NCBI GenBank assembly: GCA_951812975.1
Contig: CATOTC010000002.1
Coordinates: 1-64,000 of the forward strand
Direction: 5' to 3'
From: an uncultured Acidimicrobiales bacterium
GTDB taxonomy: Bacteria > Actinomycetota > Acidimicrobiia > Acidimicrobiales > Aldehydirespiratoraceae
DNA: 64,000 nucleotides
In this document: in pieces, positions 7,713 through 16,019 of the stretch
How the letters are laid out: each line of letters begins with the position of its first letter
Numbering within the stretch: position 1 is the first letter of the stretch
The notes under the pieces: generated by a model
The model's input: only the letters and a program-made list of their open reading frames with translations
What the model was told of the DNA's origin: nothing
Database searches by the model: none
Position numbers and translations under genes: made by a program

Positions 7713-8839
7713 CAGAACCCCTCTCCCAACTCGTAGCCGGCGCTTCGGCAGGCGTCGACGATCCGCTGTTTGATGATCGGAACCTGCAGGTCCGGGCCGA
7801 CTCCGAACGCGGAGGAGTCCATCGTCAGTCCCCCGATGAACTCGACCGGCACAGTGCCGAGGAGAGCCAAGCGCACATCGTCGATCATCTGGCCCGCGCT
7901 GTTCTCGTAGACCGCCACCGCACGGGCAGTGCGGACAGCTTCCCGCAGTACCTCGGTCGGGAACGGGTACAGGCTGATGGGACGCACGAAACCGACCTTG
8001 GCTCCCTCGGCTCGGAGTTCGGTAACGCAGTAGCGCACGAACTTCCCGGGTGTGCCGAAAGCCACCACCACGACCTCGGCATCCTCCACGAAACCGGTCT
8101 CGGCCATCGGCGCGAAGTCGGTCTCCATCGCCGTCAGTTCGACCTCGACTCGTGCGTAGTAGTCGGCGAGGTCGTAGCCGACATCGTCGCGCTGCTTGTA
8201 GTCGCCCAGAGGACTCAGGAGCTTGGCGGCACCGGTTCCGCCGCTCGACCCGTCGAGTGCCCAGTCTTTGGCGGGCAACGGCCCGAAATCACGGCGCTCG
8301 ACAACGACCGACTCGTAGGTGTGGGCGATGTAGTAGTCGCCGTAGACCATCACCGGATTGCGATACAGATCGGCGAGATGAAACCCGAGCTGGGTCAACT
8401 CCACTGCCTCGGACACGTCCATCGGGGCGAGCACGATCCGGCGCGAATCACCGTGTCCCCCGCGGGTCGCCTGGAAGTAGTCGGCCTGGGACCGAGCCAT
8501 ATTGATGACGAGCATCGGTATGCGGGCGAGTGTCAGCTCCGCCAACGACTCCTGCATCAAGGCGAGACCCTGACCGGTCGATCCGGTGGCTGTCCGCGTG
8601 CCCGTAGCGGCCGCGCCCCACGCCATGCCGATCGCTTCGAGCTCGCTCTCGGCATTCATGCACACGCCTCCGAGCGGCGGCAGCTTCTCTGCCATGGACT
8701 CGAGTATCTCGGTGAACGGAGTCATCGGATAGCCGGCGAAGAAACGACACCCGGCAACCACCATCGCCTCAGCTATCGCCTCTGAGCCCTCCATCAGTCG
8801 GGGCGTGCCGGTAGCGGTGCCGACCGCCGTCTCAGTCAC
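7712..8839 (-). CDS. 2-oxoacid:ferredoxin oxidoreductase, alpha subunit (VorB/KorA-like)
   Basis: 375 residues. The pyrimidine-binding ThDP domain is seen at GCRFFAGYPMTPFTEIL (about 30-46), followed by NAESELEAIGMAWGAAATG and TGSTGQGLALMQE, all standard in alpha subunits. The C-terminal half (VVVAFGTPGKFVRY, then VRPISLYPFPTE) is the transketolase C-terminal-like domain. It pairs with the beta subunit to form the active site. It overlaps the delta-subunit gene by four bases, so the whole operon is tightly coupled. Similarity of the domain order to VorB is my reading, not a search result. Confidence 0.9.
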   Translation of the reverse strand: MTETAVGTATGTPRLMEGSEAIAEAMVVAGCRFFAGYPMTPFTEILESMAEKLPPLGGVCMNAESELEAIGMAWGAAATGTRTATGSTGQGLALMQESLAELTLARIPMLVINMARSQADYFQATRGGHGDSRRIVLAPMDVSEAVELTQLGFHLADLYRNPVMVYGDYYIAHTYESVVVERRDFGPLPAKDWALDGSSGGTGAAKLLSPLGDYKQRDDVGYDLADYYARVEVELTAMETDFAPMAETGFVEDAEVVVVAFGTPGKFVRYCVTELRAEGAKVGFVRPISLYPFPTEVLREAVRTARAVAVYENSAGQMIDDVRLALLGTVPVEFIGGLTMDSSAFGVGPDLQVPIIKQRIVDACRSAGYELGEGF

Positions 8840-9168
8840 GGCCTGGGCTCGTCGGCGGGCATTGTGAGGGGCGCAATGACCGGAGTTTCATACTTGAAGA
8901 CCTGGAAGACGAAGTCGGGGCAGATCTGCGAGCAGGCCCGGCAACCGGTGCAACCGGCGAGCAGCACGGGATAGCGGTATCCGCGGCTGTTGAGAGTATG
9001 GGTGGTCATCTCCAGCACCCGAGGCGGACATGCGTCAATGCACAACCAACAGCCTTTGCAGGCCTCGGTGTCGATCACGAGCGTGCCACGACTCATGATG
9101 GACCCGGCATCGGTCTCCCCCACCCCAGCGGCATCAGGCCGTGACGCTGTAGTCATCGGGACGTCCAT
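8836..9168 (-). CDS. 2-oxoacid:ferredoxin oxidoreductase, delta subunit (2x[4Fe-4S] ferredoxin)
   Basis: 110 residues with two complete [4Fe-4S] motifs, CKGCWLCIDACPP at about 37-49 and CTGCRACSQICPD at about 73-85. Delta subunits pass electrons from the ThDP site to the external ferredoxin. The N-terminal 25 residues are non-conserved; a second ATG at 9156 is possible. The start overlaps the end of the gamma-subunit gene by 16 bases, and the end overlaps the alpha-subunit start. Confidence 0.92.
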   Translation of the reverse strand: MDVPMTTASRPDAAGVGETDAGSIMSRGTLVIDTEACKGCWLCIDACPPRVLEMTTHTLNSRGYRYPVLLAGCTGCRACSQICPDFVFQVFKYETPVIAPLTMPADEPRP

Positions 9169-9734
9169 GCAGCCGGAATCGCATCGTTTCGGGCCAGTTC
9201 GAAGCCGGCCTCGCGGCCCGCTGCGAGCGCCGCCGTGTTGAGCTCGAGGTGTTGGCGGCGATAGGACGGAAGCGCCTCGGCCAACCCGGCCTCAAGAGCA
9301 TCGGGGCTGAGCAGTGAAGTGGCGGCGGCCACCGCTCCGACCATCACCATGGTGGCGCAGACAGCAGTCACGGTCTCGACCGCCAACTCGGTGGCGCCAA
9401 GACCGATGACCGAGGCTTCAGTATCGATCCTGTCCTGCACAACTGAGGTGTTGACGAAGACGACGCTGCGCTCGTCGAGCTTGTCCAGCAACCCGCTGAG
9501 GTACTGGTGATGCATGGCGATACCGAGCCAGCAACGCGACAACACCGGTGGAGAGTCGATGGGTCCGTCCGCCAACACCAGCGAAGCGTCAGTTGAACCG
9601 CCTCGCATCATGCCTCCGTAGCTCCCGAAAAGCATTGCGTTGCGGCCGTCGCAGATTGCGGCGCGGGCGAGTACCTGGGCACTCAACTGGATGCCCTGCC
9701 CCCCGATTCCGGTGGCCATGAGACTCCGCTCCAT
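9153..9734 (-). CDS. 2-oxoacid:ferredoxin oxidoreductase, gamma subunit
   Basis: 193 residues. The start MATGIGGQGIQLSAQVLARA is the signature of the gamma/POR catalytic domain that binds CoA, and SYGGMMRGGSTDASLVL follows where the family has its S-Y-G-x-x-x-R-G-G loop. It is the first gene of the gamma-delta-alpha-beta operon; the other three follow with overlaps. The 65 bases upstream to the sulfatase gene are the likely promoter region, unless the operon is read through from 13578. Confidence 0.9.
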   Translation of the reverse strand: MERSLMATGIGGQGIQLSAQVLARAAICDGRNAMLFGSYGGMMRGGSTDASLVLADGPIDSPPVLSRCWLGIAMHHQYLSGLLDKLDERSVVFVNTSVVQDRIDTEASVIGLGATELAVETVTAVCATMVMVGAVAAATSLLSPDALEAGLAEALPSYRRQHLELNTAALAAGREAGFELARNDAIPAAWTSR

Positions 9735-9799
9735 CGATCCTCAGCTTCGTGGGATTCCCGAGACCGAACCGTACCCCGAAATTGGTTCTGCTGTCCCAA

Positions 9800-11248
9800 T
9801 CAGCCGCGGTCGGCGAGGTCGTATTCGGCCATGTAGTAGGGGTGGTCGGGGTCGAAGGTGGTCAGCGTGACAGGGTTGTCGACTCGGCCCTGGGCGCGGC
9901 GACCGGTTCCTTGCGCGCCGGTGGCTGCGTCTCCCAACTCTGCCCGTGCGGCTTCGACATGGACCATTGTCTCTGCGACCACATCGGGGTTGTCGGCCAG
10001 CACGTTGTTGGTCTCGCCCACGTCCGCTGCCAGGTCGAAGAGTTGGGGCATCTCCTCGTCGCCGCCGCCGCGCCATCTGTTGCTCTTGGCCAGGTGGAGT
10101 TTCCATGTGCCCATTCGGACGGCTTCGAGGGTTGAACCGCTGTAGTACAGGAACGTCTCTCTTGGCGAGTCGGTGGATTCGCCGCGCAACAGCGTGCTGA
10201 GGTCGCGGCCGTCGACCGTTCGGTCGGTCGGCACCTCAGCACCGCACCAGCCGGCGATCGTCGGATACAGGTCCATGGCGGTGGTGAGCGCACCGGTCGT
10301 TGAACCTGCTGGTACTCGACCTGGCCAGCGCACGATGCAGGGAACCCGGATTCCGCCCTCCCAGGTCGTGCCCTTGACGTCCCGCAACGGCGCGTTGCTT
10401 CCCTCTCCGGGGCGGCACAGCGCACCGTTGTCGCTGGTGAACACGACGATCGTGTCGTCGCTCAGACCCAGAGCCGACAGTTCGGCCATCAGCACCGCCA
10501 GGGCCCAGTCGATGCAGCGGACCGCTGCTCCATAGGGTCCGTTGCGGGACTCGGCCAAGAACTGCGGTTGCACATAAAGCGGCAGGTGCACATACATGTG
10601 AGCGAAATAGAGGAAGAACGGCTGATCACGGTTGTCTCGCATGAATCGGATCGATTCCTGGAGGTAACGCTCGGTCAGCGCCGCCTGGTCGGGCTGGGCC
10701 TCGATCACGTCCTCGTCAAGCATCAGTGGCAGGGGCGGGTACGCGAACAAGGGCAGTTCGATTCCATATTCGTCTTTGATCTTCTTGATGTCTTCTTCGG
10801 TGAACTTCGATGCTTGGATTCCCATGTCGTTGCTGTAGGGAAGGCCGTACCAGCCATCGAACCCGTGACGGGTCGGCAAGAAATCGGCCTGGTCGCCGCA
10901 ATGCCACTTGCCGACCATCTGCGTGGCGTAGCCGGCGTCCTTCAGTAACCGGGCGATCGTGACCTCGCTGGGGTTGAGCCCGCCGGCCATCCCCGGGAAC
11001 AACACGTGCATTCCGTCGAAGTCGTCGAAACCGATGCGCGGCGGGTAGCAGCCCGTCAGCATCGCTCCCCGCGACGGAGTGCATACGGCCGAGCCCATGT
11101 AGAAGTCGGTGAGCCGTATCCCCTCGGCGGCAAGTTTGTCGATCGCCGGGGTGTCGTGCACCTCAGAGCCGTAGCATCCGAGGTCGCCGTAGCCGAGGTC
11201 GTCGCAGTTGATCAGGATGACGTTGGGGCGGCGGTCGTTCGGAGGCAT
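9800..11248 (-). CDS. Sulfatase (formylglycine-dependent, arylsulfatase-like)
   Basis: 482 residues. NVILINCDDLGYGDLGCYG at about 9-27 is the metal-binding start of type I sulfatases. CTPSRGAMLTG at 56-66 is the C-x-P-S-R motif whose Cys56 becomes formylglycine, so a formylglycine-generating enzyme is expected elsewhere in the genome. FFLYFAHMYVHLPL and VVFTSDNGA supply later metal and sulfate ligands. No signal peptide is evident, so it is probably cytosolic or exported by another route. The gene begins five bases after the thioesterase gene stops, so both are in one transcript. Substrate (aryl, steroid or sugar sulfate) is open. Confidence 0.93.
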   Translation of the reverse strand: MPPNDRRPNVILINCDDLGYGDLGCYGSEVHDTPAIDKLAAEGIRLTDFYMGSAVCTPSRGAMLTGCYPPRIGFDDFDGMHVLFPGMAGGLNPSEVTIARLLKDAGYATQMVGKWHCGDQADFLPTRHGFDGWYGLPYSNDMGIQASKFTEEDIKKIKDEYGIELPLFAYPPLPLMLDEDVIEAQPDQAALTERYLQESIRFMRDNRDQPFFLYFAHMYVHLPLYVQPQFLAESRNGPYGAAVRCIDWALAVLMAELSALGLSDDTIVVFTSDNGALCRPGEGSNAPLRDVKGTTWEGGIRVPCIVRWPGRVPAGSTTGALTTAMDLYPTIAGWCGAEVPTDRTVDGRDLSTLLRGESTDSPRETFLYYSGSTLEAVRMGTWKLHLAKSNRWRGGGDEEMPQLFDLAADVGETNNVLADNPDVVAETMVHVEAARAELGDAATGAQGTGRRAQGRVDNPVTLTTFDPDHPYYMAEYDLADRG

Positions 11249-11253
11249 GCGAA

Positions 11254-12033
11254 TCAGCGGACGTCTATCAACAGTGACTTGATCGAGCGGCCCACGACAC
11301 CGCGCCAGTCGTACAGTTGCGCATCGGTCTGGCCGACGCCGCGCCGAGCGGTGCGCACCACCGCTGACGAGCCGACCCAGTCGCCTTCGGGCAGCCTTGA
11401 CACCGCGATGTTGAGGTCGGGGTTGACCGACAGATACCTGCGATGGTCCAGGATCGAGTTCGCGCTCGGGATCATGTCGGAGACTGCGGCGAGCCGGACC
11501 AGCGCGGTGTTCTCTTCGCCTGCGACGAACGGGCGATCAAGGCGGGCCCAGGTCATCGCCTGTCCCTCGGCGATGTCTTCTCTGTGCATCGTGAAGTTCC
11601 GCACAAAGTCGAAGCCGACGAAGATGGCTGTCAACTCGGGGACCTCCTCGGGCTGTTTGGGAGGCAGGTCTTCGAGGCGCGGGCCCACCCCGATCGTCTC
11701 GGATGCAAGGTTCTCATCGACACGGATCCGGGTTGCCGTGGCGCGGGCCACCACTTCGTCGGCCACGTTGTAGGAGGCCTCCAAGGACTGCACGCGGCGG
11801 CCGTTGCGAACCACCTCGACATCGACTTTGGTCGGTCCCATCGGCACCCTGCGGCTCATGTCGATGCTGATTCGTGTGGTGAACATCTCAGCATCCGATT
11901 CGACCCGTTCAATCGCCCTGGCAAAGAGCCCTGATACGGATCCTCCGTGCTGCACCCCGGGGAACCAGGGTCCACAGGCATTCGGCTGCGGGATCAGCCA
12001 CTCACCGTCTGGCACGAAGATCGCATCGCTCAC
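11254..12033 (-). CDS. Acyl-CoA thioesterase-like protein (double hotdog, TesB-like)
   Basis: About 259 residues from GTG 12033; the frame extends to 12096 but that part is low in quality and overlaps the upstream gene. GPWFPGVQHGGSVSGLFARA near residues 21-40 is the hotdog helix region with the QHGG motif, and RISIDMSRRVPMGP and VVRNGRRVQSLEA follow as in TesB-like thioesterases; a second hotdog half (FVRNFTMHREDI onwards) completes the fold. Family members hydrolyse acyl-CoA. It precedes a sulfatase by five bases. The catalytic Asp/Gln/Thr were not confirmed. Confidence 0.75.
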   Translation of the reverse strand: MSDAIFVPDGEWLIPQPNACGPWFPGVQHGGSVSGLFARAIERVESDAEMFTTRISIDMSRRVPMGPTKVDVEVVRNGRRVQSLEASYNVADEVVARATATRIRVDENLASETIGVGPRLEDLPPKQPEEVPELTAIFVGFDFVRNFTMHREDIAEGQAMTWARLDRPFVAGEENTALVRLAAVSDMIPSANSILDHRRYLSVNPDLNIAVSRLPEGDWVGSSAVVRTARRGVGQTDAQLYDWRGVVGRSIKSLLIDVR

Positions 12034-12092
12034 GCCGCCGCACACTACCGCCGAACCACCCCCGCCCAACGCCGAGCCGCACTCCTGCTTCG

Positions 12093-12862
12093 TCAATCAG
12101 TGAGTCTCAGGCGGTGGTCGCTGGTGAAGATTCCACGGGTCAGGCCCAACGCCATGACCGATGTGGTGGTCGCCACCGAGCCCAGCACCAGGTACATGAT
12201 CGCCACCTGAACCCGAACCGCGTCGACCGGGTCGACCCCTGCGAGGATCAATCCGGTCATCGATCCGGGCAGGGCGATCAGACCGACCGTCTTGGTGGTC
12301 TCGATCTGCGCCACCAGCGCTGTGCGCAACGCCTCCCGCAGATGCGGGGCGAAAGCTTGGGCCGACGAAAGACCCAGCGCCAGCTTCGCTTCGATCAGGT
12401 CTCTGTGGTCCCGCGCCTCAGCGACAATCCGTCGGGAGGCGACCACGGTGGCCGTCATCGAGTTCCCCACCATCACGCCAGCCAGCGGAACGATCGCCCG
12501 GCCGGTCGGTTCGAATATCCCGAGTCCGAACAGCACCCCCAGGCTCATGGCTGCCGCGGCCGCGAACGACAAGAGCGCCAACCGTCCGGCGCCAGGAACC
12601 TCGGGGGCTCGCCGCCTCACGACGAAGGCAGCCAGACAACACATCAACACGACCCAGATCCATGTCCAGACCAACGGGTCGTCGTCGTCCACTACCAGGA
12701 CCAACGCCGCCCGACCACTAGGAGCTGCACCAGCGCACGCAACGCTGCGACGATCAGGTCCCGACTCACTCCGAGCCGTCGAAGCATCGACAACCCGAGC
12801 GCCACAGCCACGAGAATGCCCGACAGAGCGAGACCCGTAAGGCCGATGTCGGCCTGGTCCAT
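12093..12862 (-). pseudogene. fetB: FetB-like ABC transporter permease (UPF0014), single-base frameshift
   Basis: ATG 12862 overlaps the FetA-like ATPase stop as ATGA. The first 50 codons read MDQADIGLTGLALSG through RALVQLLVVG, the expected FetB start with its first membrane helices, then the frame hits TAG shortly after. One base back, the sequence continues as AALVLVVDDDDPLVWTW and runs through the remaining helices to ALGLTRGIF at 12093. Losing one base near 12710 (GGGCGG where GGGGCGG would restore the frame) explains both parts. All transmembrane regions are otherwise intact. It is either a recent inactivation or a sequencing or assembly error. Family role: metal (iron) export or homeostasis with the neighbouring ATPase. 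Confidence 0.8.
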
Positions 12863-13578
12863 CAGCGATCACCCCCCAACGCCATGCGCACGATGCGATC
12901 CTCCGAGGAGAACACGTCAGCCGCGGCACCGCTGACAACCACCTTGCCTTGCCCCATCACCACGATCCGCTGGGCCAACCGCCGCGCCTGACCGGAGTCG
13001 TGCGACACCCAGATCCAACCCACGGGCCGAGGGCACTCTGGCGCGCTGAGACGCTTGGCCAAGCTCTCGACCGCCTCAGTCGACTCGGGATCGAGCGACG
13101 ACGTCAGCTCATCAGCGAGAATCAGGCTGGGACCGGTTGCCAGAGTGCGTGCCAGGCAGACTCGCTGACGCTCTCCCACCGAGAGGGCTGTGGCGTCACG
13201 CTCCAGGTAGCTGCCGTCGAGCGACACCTGCGACAGCAGCTCGGCTGCGGTGTCATCGTCGAGGTCGCCTGCACCGAGCCTCAAATTGTCCGCCACCGTG
13301 CCTGACGCCACCCTCGGTTCCTGAAAGACCATTCCCACCTCGCGGCGGTGCGCTAGGACATCCATGTCACCAAGGTCGGTGCCGCACCAGCGGACCGTGC
13401 CCGCGGACGGCGCATCAAGGCGGTTGAGCAGGCGCAGCAGACTGCTCTTGCCCGAGCCCGAGGCCCCCGCGACCACGGTTATTCCCTGCGCCGCGAGATC
13501 AACCGTCACACCGAACAGCCGGGCACCCCGTTCGGTCCCCGAATAGACGTCTCGAAGTTGGAACTCAGCTTCGCTCAC
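12862..13578 (-). CDS. fetA: ABC transporter ATP-binding protein, FetA/YbbL-like
   Basis: 238 residues with all ABC ATPase motifs: Walker A GASGSGKSS at 38-46, Q-loop in GMVFQEPRVAS, signature LSVGERQR, Walker B LILADEL and switch His in WVSHD. It is coupled by an ATGA overlap to a FetB-type permease, the pair known from E. coli as an iron exporter that protects against oxidative stress. The start at 13578 faces the acyl-CoA dehydrogenase gene across a 113-base divergent promoter region. Because the permease is frameshifted, the transporter may be non-functional in this strain. Confidence 0.88.
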   Translation of the reverse strand: MSEAEFQLRDVYSGTERGARLFGVTVDLAAQGITVVAGASGSGKSSLLRLLNRLDAPSAGTVRWCGTDLGDMDVLAHRREVGMVFQEPRVASGTVADNLRLGAGDLDDDTAAELLSQVSLDGSYLERDATALSVGERQRVCLARTLATGPSLILADELTSSLDPESTEAVESLAKRLSAPECPRPVGWIWVSHDSGQARRLAQRIVVMGQGKVVVSGAAADVFSSEDRIVRMALGGDR

Positions 13579-13691
13579 GCGTGCAGTCTTTCAGACTCTT
13601 TGCTACAGACGATCACCAAGCGCCGTATCGTGGCCGATTCAAGGAACCATCGTCAGATCCCGCATGGCCGAGAAGGGAGGGCACCGCAACC

Positions 13692-14807
13692 ATGAGCCTC
13701 GACTACCGGTTGACCCCGGAACTCCAAGCCCTGCAAGCCGAAGCCAAGGCCGTGGGCGAGGCCGGCATCGCGGCTCACGGTGTGCACAACGACAGTTGGA
13801 TCAACGGGTTCTCCAAGGAGTTCAGCGAGACCATCGCCGCGCAGGGTTGGGTCGGCATGACCTGGCCGGTTGAACACGGCGGTGGCGGGCGCCCACCGAT
13901 CGAACGGGTCATCGTGGCCGAGGAACTGATCTCGCTGGGTGCACCGATCGCTGCCAGCTGGTTCGCCGACAGACAGTTCGGTCCTTCGCTGATCAGCTAC
14001 GGCACACACGACCAGCAGGCGGAGTACCTGCCCGGCATTCTCTCCGGCGCTACAACCTGGTCGATCGGCATGAGTGAGCCCGACGCAGGTTCCGACCTCG
14101 CCGCCCTCAAGACTTCGGCGGCACGGGACGGCGATGTGCTCGTGGTGAACGGCCAGAAAGTCTGGACGTCGGGTGCGGCTCTCGCCGACTACTGCTATCT
14201 GATCTGCCGTACCGATTCGTCCGGGCGGCCCCACGAAGGCATCAGCGAACTGATCGTGCCGATGGACCTGCCCGGAATCGAGGTGCGGACCATTCGTGAC
14301 ATGGTCGACAACACCCACTTCTGCGAGACCTACTTCACCGACGTCCGGGTACCCGTGGAGAATCTGGTCGGGGTTGAGGGCGCGGCGTTCCGTCAGACGA
14401 TGACCCAGCTTGAACATGAGCGGGGAGGCATCGACCGCCTCGTCTCCAACAAGCCGCTGTACGACCATGCGCGTTCAGTCGCTGATACCGGGGATCCGCG
14501 GGTCCGTCAGGAGATCGCGCGGCTGGAGGCCGGATATCGCCTCGGTCGGATCCTCGTCTATCGCGAGACCCTGAGGCAGGCGCCGCAGGGTTTCAGCGCT
14601 GCCACCAAGGCTTACTGCACCGAGCATCAACAGCGTGTGGCGCAGTTCGTCGCTCGAGTCCTCGGACCGGCGATCACCCTCGATTCATCCCACAGCAAGG
14701 CCTTCGCCTACTCGCCCGCGTACACGATCATGGGCGGTACTTCGAACATAATGCGCAACATCCTCGGCGAACGCGTCCTAGGACTCCCCCGCGAACCCCG
14801 CATCTGA
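13692..14807 (+). CDS. Acyl-CoA dehydrogenase family protein
   Basis: 371 residues from ATG 13692; the frame is open further upstream but MSLDYRLTPELQ is the normal start and GGAGGG lies in the leader. The middle beta domain has WSIGMSEPDAGSDLAAL and VVNGQKVWTSGA, the FAD- and substrate-contact motifs. The C-terminal helical domain ends YTIMGGTSNIMRNILGERVLGLPR, typical of the family. The catalytic-base position is not obvious. Such FAD enzymes take two hydrogens from an acyl-CoA. An LLM oxidoreductase follows 61 bases downstream on the same strand. Confidence 0.92.
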   Translation: MSLDYRLTPELQALQAEAKAVGEAGIAAHGVHNDSWINGFSKEFSETIAAQGWVGMTWPVEHGGGGRPPIERVIVAEELISLGAPIAASWFADRQFGPSLISYGTHDQQAEYLPGILSGATTWSIGMSEPDAGSDLAALKTSAARDGDVLVVNGQKVWTSGAALADYCYLICRTDSSGRPHEGISELIVPMDLPGIEVRTIRDMVDNTHFCETYFTDVRVPVENLVGVEGAAFRQTMTQLEHERGGIDRLVSNKPLYDHARSVADTGDPRVRQEIARLEAGYRLGRILVYRETLRQAPQGFSAATKAYCTEHQQRVAQFVARVLGPAITLDSSHSKAFAYSPAYTIMGGTSNIMRNILGERVLGLPREPRI

Positions 14808-14868
14808 GGGGCGGTCGCGCATTGAGGGCGGATTGGTCACCGGGCGGGTGGCGTGGGAGCCTCGGGGG

Positions 14869-15789
14869 ATGAAAGTGCGGATCGGCTACGGGATTGGGGC
14901 AGTGCCGAAGCTGTTGAGTCGGCCCGACGGGCTCGGCGCGGTGGTTGACGATATCGACCGGCTCGGTTTCGACTCGTTGTGGTTTCCCGAGCGGGTCAAC
15001 AGTCCACAGCTCGACCCGATCGTGGCGATGGCGTACGTCGCTGGGCGCAGCTCCCGCTTGAAGTTCGGGCCAGCCGTGTCGGTGCTGCCGGGGCGCAACC
15101 CGGTGTTGATGGCGAAGATGCTGGCCAGCCTTGATGTGATATCGGGCGGGCGCTGTCTCCCTGCTTTCGGGCTCGGAATCGCCAACACCGCAGAGCATCA
15201 AGCGTTCGGTGTTGAACGGATGCAGCGGGCGACTTGGCTCAACGAGGCGTTGCCGCTGATGCGCCGTCTCTGGTGCGAGGACGAAGTCGACCACGAGGGT
15301 GAACGCTTCTCGCTGAAGCGGGCGCGGGTCCTTCCCAAACCGATCCAGCAACCGTTCGAAGTGTGGCTCGGCGGACAGGCACCGTCGGAACTTCGGCGCG
15401 CCGGACGGCTCGCCGATGGCTGGCTGGCCTCGTTCACGACGCCGGGCCGTGTCGCCGAGTCGATGGTCGTGATCGAACAGGCAGCCCAAGACGCCGGCAG
15501 GTCAATGGACCCCGAACACTACGGGGTGCTGATCCCCTACTTGCCGATGCCCTCGGGTGGCGGTGAATCCGCTGTTCCCGCTGCGTTGCGGCAGGTAGTG
15601 GCCAGTCGAATGCCAGATATCGATGTTCGTGAAATCGTGGCCACGTCTCACGGGCGGATCGTGGAGATGCTCGACGAGTACATCGCTGTGGGCGCCTCGA
15701 AATTCGTGTTGTTCCCGTTCAGCGAACCCGAAGACTGGCACCAAGAACTCGACGCCCTGGCACAGAACACTCTGCCGCTCCAGACCTGA
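14869..15789 (+). CDS. LLM-class F420-dependent oxidoreductase
   Basis: 306 residues from ATG 14869 (MKVRIGYGIG), preceded by TCGGGGG. The luciferase-like TIM barrel is shown by FDSLWFPERV, RLKFGPAVSVLPGRNPVLMAKM and LPAFGLGIANT. Actinobacterial proteins of this class use deazaflavin F420 or FMN in redox reactions; the substrate is unknown. It follows an acyl-CoA dehydrogenase and is probably in the same transcript. It is the last gene before the lower-G+C island. Confidence 0.85.
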   Translation: MKVRIGYGIGAVPKLLSRPDGLGAVVDDIDRLGFDSLWFPERVNSPQLDPIVAMAYVAGRSSRLKFGPAVSVLPGRNPVLMAKMLASLDVISGGRCLPAFGLGIANTAEHQAFGVERMQRATWLNEALPLMRRLWCEDEVDHEGERFSLKRARVLPKPIQQPFEVWLGGQAPSELRRAGRLADGWLASFTTPGRVAESMVVIEQAAQDAGRSMDPEHYGVLIPYLPMPSGGGESAVPAALRQVVASRMPDIDVREIVATSHGRIVEMLDEYIAVGASKFVLFPFSEPEDWHQELDALAQNTLPLQT

Positions 15790-16019
15790 ACATCAACGTA
15801 TGGTTACGAACGACGGTCATGACGGCTAACTGTAATCAGTGCAACTTGGGACGTGAGACTCACGGCGGGTCGGGTATCGAGCACTTGACTAAACGGCCAC
15901 GCTCGCGGGTGGTCGGTGCTTCCAGCACGGGCGGCTTCGCCCCAGAGGTCACGTCCGACCTCGGCAGGATGTGGGTTTGGTTGTTGGGCTTGTGAGGTGG
16001 ATCCCCTGCGCTGAACAAG
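15790..16019. other. Island boundary region, no gene recognised
   Basis: 230 bases between the LLM gene and the convergent reverse transcriptase gene. I see no convincing open frame, tRNA fragment or attachment-site repeat here. Base composition falls toward A+T around its right side, where the island begins. Confidence 0.4.

Noticed and set aside
12690-12720. Programmed -1 frameshift in fetB
   Set aside because: GGGCGG is not a classical slippery heptamer and no strong downstream structure was evident; a one-base loss or sequencing error is simpler.
15790-16019. tRNA or attachment site at the left edge of the reverse transcriptase island
   Set aside because: No cloverleaf or direct repeat with the right edge (20770-20907) could be found by eye.
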